From contig BQMF02000047.1 of NCBI GenBank assembly GCA_027922465.2, forward strand, positions 868,001 to 932,000: DNA of 64,000 bases, given 5' to 3'. Each line of letters begins with the position of its first letter. Positions within the stretch are counted from its first letter, which is position 1. Under the pieces are notes generated by a model. The model had not been told where the DNA came from and did not search any database. It was given only the letters and a program-made list of their open reading frames with translations. Of this stretch, positions 1-9,548 are shown one piece after another. This stretch comes from Turritopsis dohrnii (Eukaryota; Cnidaria; Hydrozoa; Anthoathecata; Oceaniidae). The translations under genes and the position numbers were made by a program.

Positions 1-52
1 ATTTCCTGGCACAATGCATTCACATAAATCTTGAACCATAAAGCAAACTTAC

Positions 53-1958
53 GGCAAAATAGCAGCAACACTAGAATTAGCTGGCAATCCATTATTTTTT
101 TGAGCAAGACTCTTAGTGAGCTGATGGACAGCTGCTTTGGCCATTCCATACCCCATCATTCCTATGGGAACCAATCAAAAGCACAAAACATAACTGAATG
201 TCAACTTTAAGTGACAATTAAGAAATTCATTTAAATTGTTGTACCGGCTGTTCCAGAAAGTGCAGGCTCTGCTCCAGTTAACTGTAAAACCCCTCCTCTT
301 AAAATAAAGGTAACTGAAGATATTGATCAAATCAAACACAAGAAAAATCATCAAATAGTAGAATAAAAGTTACTCTTTCAAATGGGCTGCAGATATACTG
401 GCAGATATGGCGGAAGACCATACACTTTGCTTCCACATCAAATTTGAATTTTTGATGAAAGCTGCAATAAAAACAATTTATGAAGTTTTAATCATATATA
501 TATATACATATAACTTATTCTTCAGTTATCAGGAAGATCTTAGTATCACCTTTAGCAGCAGCATTTCCACCCGCCCAACCTCCAGCAACACAAAAGATTC
601 CATCGACTTTTTCACCATTCAAAACTTCAGCCACACGATTTTGGACATACTCATCTTGCTTTTCCCAATCATTAAGTTCAGTGACAATTATGTTAACATC
701 TGCAGCTTCATTTGGATTCAAATCAATACTGCATACCCACTATACATAAAATTGAAAATAACTTTGAATTTTGTATTAGGCCGATGGAAAATTTATATTA
801 GTTTAGCGTCACCTAACTCCTGAAAATGTCATGCGGCATGTTTTCATTATTCATTAATTTTGTTCTAGTGCTATACATAGCCGGAGAACACATCAAATAC
901 GCCATTTTGCATTATTATAATCATTGAGATCCCGCCCGCCCGAGTACGATACTAGCTTGAGCTTTCAAATTACTTCAGACCTACTTTTTCTTCAACTACA
1001 TTGAAAAAGAAGAAATTTTCAAGAATTTTTTGCAAATTAGGTATTCCGCAAAGTTGGCTTTTTCAGCATGTATCTGATAGAAATCAAAACTATAACTCTA
1101 TTATTCCAAAACGCTGCAAAAATTAATGTCTACTTCGATTTACGTAATCGAAGGTCGAAATTTCGCTACATTTATTATATATATAGAACACTCTGGGGAA
1201 GTCATTTGACGCACATGGAAGAGCAACTACTTGGACATTTTGAACCGGGATATGACGGTCGGTGGTGGGTGGGTAGGCAAGCAAATGAAGTGGATGATTT
1301 ATTATTCTTGTTAAATTGTCATTTTGTATTGAAATAATGAAATCTTGTAAAATAATGAACTTTTTTACGTGGGCACTTAAAGCGATGCGGGCGGGTGACG
1401 CTAAATTAATATAAAATTTCCATCGGCCTTACCAATCAATTTTGAAAATAACTTCAGAAATCCTTTAATAACTTTTTGTAACCTTATCTTAAACCTTATA
1501 TATATACACACTTTTTCTCAGTGCAAAATTTCATATCACCAGGATTAAAGGTCCAGAGAAATAGCTAAAGCTATCACTGCCATGTTACAAATAAAATTCA
1601 ACAAAACTTGTGGTGGCAGGATGGTAGAGGACACACGCAATAAATGTGACGCAATTTTGCATTTTAGCAGGTAGGCAGGCAGGCAAAATATGCAACTTTT
1701 ATCTGTAAGTTAAGTAGCGCACAACTCTTATGACGAAATTAATCATACAACCACCACCACCACCGCACGTGCATAAATTCTAAAAAATCATGCTCGCAGT
1801 TACGATGTAGGGAAGATTCACTTCACTTTCGGTTTTCTAGTCTCGCAAATAAAAACGTTAAAGTTAACACGTACACAGTTCTTTGCTTTAAAAGACGCAA
1901 CACAAACAGAACCAAGTGCTCCTTTACCGCCATAGACAATCACGCGTTGGGTAGCCAT
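53..1958 (-). CDS. QDPR: Quinoid dihydropteridine reductase, 3' end missing
   Basis: QDPR is the cytosolic short-chain dehydrogenase that uses NADH to regenerate tetrahydrobiopterin for aromatic amino acid hydroxylases. Five exons on the minus strand: 1958-1875, 739-550, 461-374, 297-245 and 161-53. All junctions are GT/AG and the phases agree, giving 174 codons plus 2 bases; the last exon ends at a GTAAGT donor, so the C-terminus lies off the window. The start at 1958 opens [16 protein letters not shown], the Rossmann nucleotide-binding loop. Exon 2 carries [17 protein letters not shown], nearly identical to vertebrate QDPR. Exon 5 carries [15 protein letters not shown], with the YxxxK catalytic pair typical of the fold. 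Vertebrate QDPR is about 244 residues, so roughly 70 are missing. Intron 1 (1135 bp) contains a MITE. Family assignment is firm. Confidence 0.95.
779..1428. mobile_element. TIR element (PIF/Harbinger-like MITE) in QDPR intron 1
   Basis: The left end GGCCGATGGAAAATTTATAT is matched in inverted orientation by the right end; the terminal repeats run about 35 bp with two or three mismatches and end around GCGTCACC. Both ends are flanked by TTA (776-778 and 1429-1431), a 3-bp target duplication of the TWA type used by PIF/Harbinger elements. It is 650 bp long with no transposase. Sequence shows TIR and TSD; the superfamily is inferred from the TSD only. Confidence 0.8.
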
Positions 1959-3137
1959 TTTACCTTTCTTGTCTTTCCAGGGAAAAAGCTACCAGGCTCG
2001 TCGATTCTTAAAAGCCGTTTTTCCATTAATCCATTAATCGTAAACGGGCGTAATTCACTTGAGTTCGAAAAAAATTACGTTCTCAAGTTGAGTTTTTGCG
2101 GCCTTCCTGTAGGTCTGGCAGAATTTTGCAAAACGATAAAATCTTCCTGCTTTATTTTATTTACTTTAATCATGCACGGTCGATGGGACAGTGCAATTTA
2201 TCAGTCACCTGTTCCTGTGTTTTATTGATTTTGGCGCCTCTTATTTAATATTTGTGATTCCGTACAAATAACGAAAATTTAAAATTTAAACAACAACAAA
2301 TAGGACGGAAAAGAAGTGGTCTTTATGAGACTGTCAAATTGTTCCAACCAATGTTGGGCAAACGTACAATGTTGGGCAGAAATGCTCGACGTGCAATGTT
2401 GGACTGAAATGAACAATGTTCTCCCGGTGTTTTGGAATAAGTGAGACCAACAGACCGTTTTGTTTTTCCTGCAGACAGATAAAGCTGGACACATTTTTGT
2501 TATTCCGAAATTGGGATTCTGTAAAGCTAAATATTGTTATAACTTATTTAACATCTTTGTGATAAGAAATTTAGATTCTTAAGACTCACGTAAACACGTG
2601 TTAGCATATAGATCGAAGAGCACGGAACAAGATTTCCCATCTCGCTTCGCCTCGCTTACTCTGTGCGAAACCGGGAGTGCAAAGTTGGACAGAAACGCGC
2701 AATGTTAGGCGAGGCTATAGTTTTCTGATTTATGGAGAACATTGCACGTATCACAACATTGTGTGGGACAAAATATAATAAGTGAAACAAGTCAGTAACA
2801 CAAAGTCTTTCAAAATCATTACCAGTGATCTTTTATTGTTGTCTGCTTTGTAATTCATCTGAAAAATTGTTAGTATAACATTCCTCTTTAGTGAGTATTC
2901 TGTATGCCTTTTTTCCCTCCTGACCACCCCCACGAGTTCTTCTTCTTCTTTCAGATAAAATCCGTTTGATAAAATCTCCCTGATTGAAATCATCAATTTG
3001 TGAGCGCCGCTTCTCACAGCCTGTCTCTTGAATGTTTCATTTTTCTTAAAGCTGTTTTTTGTATTGAAATGATGCGATGGTTCTTATTTTGTTCTGCGAT
3101 TGTTTGTATATACCTAACAAAAATGAGAAATAAACCA
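1959..3137. other. Spacer upstream of QDPR
   Basis: Probable QDPR promoter and non-coding spacer. Around 2345-2420 and 2678-2760 the word CAATGTTGG or its reverse complement recurs several times, which suggests a decayed repeat, but I could not define ends. No convincing gene is seen. Confidence 0.4.
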
Positions 3138-3139
3138 TA

Positions 3140-4505
3140 GAGTGCCTGCTCCCCTTACCGCTATGTGCCGCTTGCCGCTAACTTTGAGTTTGATGGTTTA
3201 TTTACTTCATTTAAAGACAACAAATCAAACCAAACTAATTATTATCTAAAAGTATATTCATTCAGCCATCGTTATGGAAAGTTTCAAAGTGAATTGCCAA
3301 ATACTTACTGATTAATAGAGTAAAATCTAACACCGGGTCGCGATCATTGTGAAAATAATATTAAAAATGGCTTCCTCGAAAAATAAATGCTTCAAAATTC
3401 AGTGTCATAAATAACGGAGCATATCGATTCCTTGTTATTCCTCTGCTGTCTTGAATGCTACCAACATCTGAGATTTTATCCACACAAACAGTTTTCTTGT
3501 ATATATCGTATACGCGAGCAAATCATCCAAAAGTTACAGCAAGGTAATTCTGTAACCACGTGTCCTTTCACCGCTATAGCAACAAAATTTGTTCTTGTTA
3601 GCACTGATTTCTGCTTGATTATTCAATCAGTTAAATTTTTTTTGCAGACATTCAATTAGCGTGAAATCCCACGTTGATAATATCACCCATAGGTTTATCG
3701 TTCAAGAAAACGTGAAACTTGTTTCGTAGACCTTTTCACCCAAAGGACCAACTGTCATTAAAAATTTTTTATTGCGTTAACACTTTTTAGCAATTGCAAC
3801 TGCGTTGAATTCTATAGGATCATTCTGGCGTGTATCCTCCGCATGTTGAAAATCTCCACCACAAGTGTAGAAACAATTGATTTCATATGTTGCGAGTGTA
3901 AAAAACAATTCAATACATGTTGATAATTACATTCGCCGTTCATGCTTTTAACAAAATTAACGATGTCTGTGTTTACTGTATAATTACTCTAGGCTCACAA
4001 TAGGGCAATTCCCATCACGTGTCTAGATTTTTGCGATCAAAAGTTGACTTGTCGAGACGGCACTATTGTTTTCTAAAAAAACTTCGCTCATAAAAATATG
4101 GCTGCCTTCGATTTGTAAACAGTAAAGGCATGCATTTTTATTAAGCCTGTGGTTGTCTTATATCTGCAGAAGCAAAGGAGGAAAGCACTTAAATTGAGAG
4201 GAAAGGGATTAAACTGTTATTATGAACACTAAATTCCATAAAATTTTGTTATTTACATCACTTTTGACGAACGTGAAATTAGTTAGTGGAAAGAGGAACA
4301 AGTTAGCGGAAAGAGGAACATCACCCCGATGATGTTTACGATTACAGTATTTGTTATCAATCTTATTCTCCTTGTTTGTTCTTGTTGACTTAGTATCTAG
4401 AATGACCAATTGTGGTGCTAAATCCATTTAACTGTGTTTTTACGTTTGCATTGACGAATTTTGCAACATTATAATTAAAGTTAGCGGTAAGGGGAGCAGG
4501 CACTC
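3140..4505. mobile_element. TIR element with GAGTGCCTGCTCCCC ends
   Basis: The left end GAGTGCCTGCTCCCCTTACC recurs inverted at the right end (about 4482-4505), extending through a TTAGCGG/AAGTTAGCGG motif. The left copy carries an extra stretch of about 17 bp containing a second TTGCCGCTAAC copy. Flanking dinucleotides are TA on both sides (3138-3139 and 4506-4507), as for Tc1/mariner. Length 1366 bp. The interior has only short broken frames, so it is non-autonomous. Confidence 0.75.
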
Positions 4506-4937
4506 TATGTAAAGGCGTTTTTTGAAAATGTCTACTCATAACTTTTAATCTAAGAAAGTAATTACTATGAAGTTTTAAGAAAAGTGCCATTCATCTTTTT
4601 TCTTTCAGATTACCAAGTTTCAAACTTATTGATGCATTATCATCTGAAAGTATTGCACTTCGTATATACCCTCTAATTTTATTGATGATTCTCTGATATG
4701 TAGAATTTCACGATGATTAAAAATCACAAAAATCTGTCTTAACATTTTGCTCACTTTGCAGTTCAATCGTCATTTCCATCGCCACTTCCTTCTTACCTGA
4801 TTTCTCAACACTGTTTATTATTTTTTTCAATCCTTTTCTTCATCGATACTTTATGGGTCAACTGTTCTTAACATTTTTACATTTTTGCAATAATTGAGTG
4901 AAAAAAAATGAAACATTTTCATGGCATTATAATCTAT

Positions 4938-5457
4938 TATATAATGGCAAGTGTATGTCACATTTTAATTTTAGAGAGTGATAAATTTCGTTAAATTTTA
5001 CGGTCAAAATCTTCTTAATCGTGGTCATATTCTTCATTAGGCTATGTGTTTTTTTCGAATGCGACGTTTTTGGGAAAATATCTCCAGAACCACTGGGGAT
5101 AACTGACGTTTTTTGGTGTCAGCGATATAGGCGATGTGGTGACGAAAAATTTGGGCCTAAATTTTTTTGGGGACGGGTTTGCGCCAGTATCACAGACCCA
5201 AAGAACGTCAATTATCCCCATTGGTTCTCCAGATATTTCACCAAAAATGTCGCATTCGATTGGGGATGCAATGCAATGGTTCCCCCGTGACAATAAAAAA
5301 AACTGATGTAGCACCACGTACTACTATATGATAATCGTAAAAAAACGCATGGCCTAACAAAGAATATGCCCACGATTAACAAGATGTTGACTGTAAAATT
5401 TAACTATCATTATCACTCGCTAAAATAAAAGTGTTACACACACTTGCTATTATATAA
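4938..5457. mobile_element. Near-perfect palindromic foldback MITE
   Basis: The two halves are reverse complements over almost the whole 520 bp: TTATATAAT(G/A)GCAAGTG at each end, and the left arm TTCATTAGGCTATGTG matches the right arm read in reverse. Both strands consequently give almost the same short open frame, so neither frame is evidence of a gene. The terminal TATA makes the exact TSD (probably TA) ambiguous. Confidence 0.8.
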
Positions 5458-5575
5458 AAGATATATTTCATTCAATTTTAAATGTTTTTCAATAAAATTC
5501 TGAATTACTCCCTTTGGCCCTTCTATTTTGTAAATTTAAAAACATATATATTTAGGGATATGTCAACGAGCTATT

Positions 5576-5839
5576 TTACATGGGTATATACTGATTTCCG
5601 GTGCTTTTTTCATCAACTTTCAAAGATTTTCCTTGATTGAAAAACCTTTCCTCAGAGGGCTGCACTAGATAGTCTCTGAATGGAATCTGAAAACAATTTG
5701 AATTTTCATTCATAATTTCATGAGAAATAACATGTTTTTGACGCTGTTTCAAGTCACCCCGTTTTACAGTAAACAAATTTGTGCCCATACAATTTTGCAA
5801 TAAATGCATAGATTGTCCAGATTGTTTATGTAGTGTCAC
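5576..5839 (-). CDS. Possible small protein or terminal exon, unrecognised
   Basis: An 87-codon minus-strand frame with fairly balanced composition, ending ...KSTGNQYIPM before TAA. Its 5' end lies immediately after TAACAG, a plausible splice acceptor, with an in-frame stop just upstream. It is therefore either a terminal exon of a minus-strand gene or starts at the first ATG (5809, MHLLQNCMGTN, 77 codons). It is head-to-head with DFFA, about 180-200 bp away. The pattern (short, Gln/Asn/Lys-rich, no signal peptide or membrane segment) resembles small ciliary or adaptor proteins only loosely. I do not recognise a family; chance ORF remains possible. Confidence 0.3.
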   Translation of the reverse strand: MTLHKQSGQSMHLLQNCMGTNLFTVKRGDLKQRQKHVISHEIMNENSNCFQIPFRDYLVQPSEERFFNQGKSLKVDEKSTGNQYIPM

Positions 5840-6016
5840 CTGTTAGATCAATCAATATTTTGCCATGAAAAATGTTATTGATGTTATTGAAATGTTAGTC
5901 CGATTTTGGTGAATTTCTTGTGAATACAACCGAATGATATACCAGGATATCTCTGACTATCACTGCACTTAGATGATATTCTTGAACTTTGTTTTAGTTA
6001 TTATTTATTACCAATA

Positions 6017-6625
6017 ATGGCAGTTAATTATAGAGCAAGACCCTTTAAAATTGCAACATCTAATCGAAAGTTTAAAGGTATTGTAGTAACTAATCTTCGT
6101 GATTTGAAGGAACGATCTATCAAAAGCCTGAAGATAAACAGTTTACCAGACAATGTCATTGTAATGCTGGCAGAAGACAATACTCTTATTGACGATGAAG
6201 AATATTTTGCAACCCTTGCAGATAATACTAAACTTCTAGTTGTTGAGGATGAAAATGATTGTGATGAGACTGACTTTGTTGGTACTCAAGAACAAAATGA
6301 AAGCCAAGAAATAAATGTTAAAACGTCGGATATGCCTTTAAGTTTGAAAAATAGATTGATTAATTCAACTGCATCGGAACTTTTTGTGGGTTTTCTAACT
6401 ATGTCAAATGAAGACTTGGAATTTCTGTCAATTTGCAATCCACATACACTGGCCGAAGAAGTAGGAAAAGACGAAAGTGAAATCAGTGTTTGTGTTGATA
6501 ATGCTAATCATGAACTTGTGAGAAGAAGGGAGTTATCAGACGCAACTCAACTTTTAAACTTATTTGAGAAAGCTAAACAGATGAACTCTATTAATGGTGT
6601 TAAACGTAAAAAAACTGACAATTGA
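6017..6625 (+). CDS. DFFA: DNA fragmentation factor alpha / ICAD-like, CIDE-N protein
   Basis: Inhibitor and chaperone of the caspase-activated DNase; cleavage by caspase-3 releases the nuclease in apoptosis. One uninterrupted 202-codon exon. Residues 5-77 form a CIDE-N domain (RPFKIATSNRKFKGIVVTNL, then LAEDNTLIDDEEYF with the acidic patch that binds CAD). Residues 83-86 are DETD, at the position of the first caspase-3 site of vertebrate DFF45. Residues about 114-192 resemble the DFF-C helical domain (ASELFVGFLTMSNEDLEFLS), ending in a basic KRKKTDN tail. Human DFF45 is 331 residues; this copy lacks most of the middle. The start is chosen because it opens the domain directly and lies 19 bases after a TTTTAG acceptor-like site (5996-5997), so a 5' leader exon or trans-splice site is possible. 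No caspase site equivalent to the second human one is obvious. Confidence 0.88.
   Translation: MAVNYRARPFKIATSNRKFKGIVVTNLRDLKERSIKSLKINSLPDNVIVMLAEDNTLIDDEEYFATLADNTKLLVVEDENDCDETDFVGTQEQNESQEINVKTSDMPLSLKNRLINSTASELFVGFLTMSNEDLEFLSICNPHTLAEEVGKDESEISVCVDNANHELVRRRELSDATQLLNLFEKAKQMNSINGVKRKKTDN
6263..6274 (+). other. Conserved caspase-3 cleavage motif DETD in ICAD
   Basis: Codons GAT GAG ACT GAC encode Asp-Glu-Thr-Asp directly after the CIDE-N domain, followed by Phe. Human DFF45 has DETD followed by Ser at residue 117. The position relative to the domain is shared. The P1' Phe is less favoured by caspases than Ser or Gly, so cleavage efficiency is uncertain. Confidence 0.7.
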
Positions 6626-7006
6626 AAGTTATAATGAACAGAACAAGAATTAGCATTTACTTTCAATAATTATGAATCTCTATAACAGCAAGTTTTTCAG
6701 GGTTTTTGGTGACGATTTGCTTTTAGTTTTAGCTAAATGTATGTATCATATAATGTAGGATATCGCATTTGCATTTCTGCTCTATTCTTCTTGGCATACT
6801 CTGATTTTTTAATTTGGACATTTTTGTGTGTATTTTATACCTATGCATGTGCTTGTTTAAAAAGTATGCTGTTCAGTACAACTGGTTTCTGAAAAGGCTG
6901 TAAAGCATAGATTTACTGGCTAGAACCAAAAAACTATTTTGTATTTTTAGTTCTATATGAAAATGGAAACATATAGGTCAAGTTGAAGAAGAAAATGTAG
7001 GCAGAG

Positions 7007-9272
7007 ATGACCACTGAAGGAAATATCAGAATTATTACCCCTGATAAGGTTGTTCTTGACCACACAGATGATAATTTATGTCCAGTGCAAGGGTGTGAAA
7101 GAAAATTTAAAAGCTCTTCAGCTCTCCGATTCCATTTGGATAAAACTCATGGACAAAAAGGCTCATCTACACAGTGTAATGGAAAGCAAGTGATGTATGC
7201 GTGTCCAGCCATTGGCTGTCCAAGAAATGTCAAATCACCAAGGCAACATTTCTTCCGGTTGTTGTTTGAACTTAAAAAGGTATATAATGCGTAGTATGAA
7301 AATACTCTAGATCAGATAAGGAAATGGCATGCATAGTTGACTTATGAAAATATATATATGAAAGAAACCTAGAGTGGCAGTCATCAAAATAAGGTTTTTA
7401 AGTTCTTTTAAAAATTGAACAAGCTAAATAAGGAAAAGAACAATGTTCTACTTCCTCACAATCACTGAGTCACTGAATATCAACATAAAAAAAATAAATT
7501 GAAATTCATGTTCAGTTGTAGAAAAAGAGGAAATAGTAAGTGGAACATAAAAACATTTTCAACATCTATTTCTAGCATTATCAGAGAATTCATGGTGAGA
7601 AAAAATTTGCATGTAGCAAATGTGGCAAAAAGTTTGGCTGGCATCCAGCAAAAGTAACACATGAAGATAATTGCCAAAAGCTTTTTTATTGTTCCTGTGG
7701 TGCATATTACACAACTTTAAAAGCCCTTCAAACCCATGCTTATCGGAAAGGAAAAAATGAACACCATATTCTCACAGAAGAAAAGAAAGATGGATCAAGT
7801 GTGGACAACAACGGGCAAAATATCAAGTGTGTACAATTCAATGAATTTTTATAAGAAATTGTTGTTTCATATCTTATTAGTGAATCAGTGAAGGAGGTTG
7901 TTTTGGATTTGTGTCTTTTAGGTCATCACTTCAAACGATCAGTATACCAGCGATGCTGTATATTCCCAAAATGATCAATCAGCAAAGTGTAATGCAGGCC
8001 GAAAGTAAAATCATTCTTTCCAATAGTTCTTCATCAAATTCTAGAAATGTAGAACAAAGAAGTTTTGTCCGAATTCTGCCCAAACTTAACCCACATTACA
8101 GTAATACACCAGTGAATGTACCTGCTGTACATCCTTCAGTTGTTAATGTAAGTGGAGCTAATAACAAGTGGGAAGAAAAGCCAAAAATCACAAATAAAAA
8201 CAGGGTAGATGGAAGAAAGCTTTCAAAATATGAACGAAACATGTTATACCTTGCATCAAATGAAGTACAAGATCTGCTTGCTGATCCAGTTTTGCTATGT
8301 GATGCTGCTATTCGTAAAAAGATTGAGGGAGATATCAAACAGAAAACTTGCCGTTGTAAAAAGGACATTTGTAAACATGTTACCCAGAAGCTGCTTAAGT
8401 TAGGTACATATTATAATAACACTGAGTTATCAGCGCCGGATGTTTATAATGAGATAGGATCAAGTGCCCTGAGACTAGCCGATACTTGTACACAAACAGT
8501 CTTATCAGTATCTGAAATTGACAATCTGTCTCCATATGCCATTATGAAACCACATCAAAAAACTGAACATGTTCTTGATAACATTGAAGTATTAGAAACG
8601 TCGGACTTCAGTATGCAATGCAAATTGTCACTTGATGAAATGGATAAAAAAACAAACTCATTGGTGGCTACACAAACACAAACTGATGAAAACATCGATT
8701 CGTGGTTGAACTCGTTTGGTTGCACTGAGTCTGTCAATATTCAGACACAGACAAATCAGCCTACCCACAATATGGTTACGCAAACTGAATATGCTGTTGA
8801 AAGTGAAGCACCTGTGTTCCTTGACAAGTCTATACAGCTCGACAGTTTATGGGATACCAACAGTACCCATTTACTCGATTCAACTAATATTGGGACACAA
8901 ACTTCGTATAATGAACCTTGGCTGAATGAAGACTTCGATGCTGTTTTACATAGTAATGACAAGTCGATGTCAACACAAACTAATTCAGAATTTGACATTG
9001 GCTTTTCAAGTATTGATTTTTCTGTTCAACATGATAGTGCAATTGGAGAAGCATATTCTGCATTCGATAGAATTCCAGTATATCCAACGAAAAACACAAC
9101 TGAGACACAAACTACGATATCTTTTTATGATCTTTTGGACTCAAACTTCATTGATGATTATCTGAATGAAGAAAGAGAAAAGATGTCAATAGAAACGCAG
9201 ACCATGGAAGAATCATTTTCCCAGAATTCCATTCACATGGAAACACAAACAGACTATGAGTTTGATTTTTGA
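7007..9272 (+). CDS. ATMIN: ATMIN/ASCIZ-like zinc-finger factor with LC8-binding TQT array
   Basis: ATMIN/ASCIZ is a nuclear transcription factor that activates the dynein light chain gene DYNLL1 and is repressed by binding its product; it also modulates ATM signalling. Three exons: 7007-7279, 7576-7826 and 7922-9272; junction phases 0 and 2 agree, giving 624 residues. Zinc fingers are N-terminal: CPVQGCERKFKSSSALRFHL near residue 24, a degenerate CPAIGC finger near 65, then HYQRIHGEKKFACSKCGKKF and a CSCGAYYTTLKALQTH finger in exon 2. The C-terminal half is acidic and disordered and has TQT cores at about residues 365, 425/427 (overlapping), 450, 461, 500, 526, 570, 600 and 616, plus degenerate SIQLD and SVQHD. 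This array is the family signature for dynein light chain LC8. The start lies 56 bases after a TTTTTAG site. Human ATMIN is about 823 residues, so this copy is shorter. Confidence 0.92.
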
Positions 9273-9548
9273 GTTTAATTTTGAATTCATGTATGCCGTG
9301 GGAGTTTCAGTATTTTTTATTTCTTTGAGGCCCTGAAGGTTGATATTCTTTTTCTTACTTGTATATATGTTTCGAATAGCAAAGTTGTGTTGTTACAATG
9401 TTTATCTTTTGATTTTATTTGTCATGTTTTGATTTAGCTGTTTGGTTTTTTTTTTGTCAGAAAAGAATGTCATGAAATATTTTGCAAATTTATTTTATAA
9501 CAATCTTCTTTACTTGAAGAACTACATTACTAAAAATATTACTGTGTG
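9273..9548 (+). other. Short ATMIN-CEP83 intergenic gap
   Basis: Only 276 bases separate the ATMIN stop from the CEP83 start on the same strand. No AATAAA signal is visible. A pyrimidine run followed by TTGAAG (AG at 9518-9519) lies 30 bases before the CEP83 ATG and could serve as a 3' splice site. Confidence 0.5.

Noticed and set aside
407..823. 138-codon plus-strand frame over QDPR exons
   Set aside because: Opposite-strand shadow of real QDPR exons 2 and 3 and the intron between them.
5021..5317. Two similar 90-codon frames on both strands
   Set aside because: They are the two arms of one palindromic MITE, so each mirrors the other.
8096..8998. Several 60-90 codon frames on both strands of the ATMIN last exon
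   Set aside because: Shadows of the TQT-rich coding exon.
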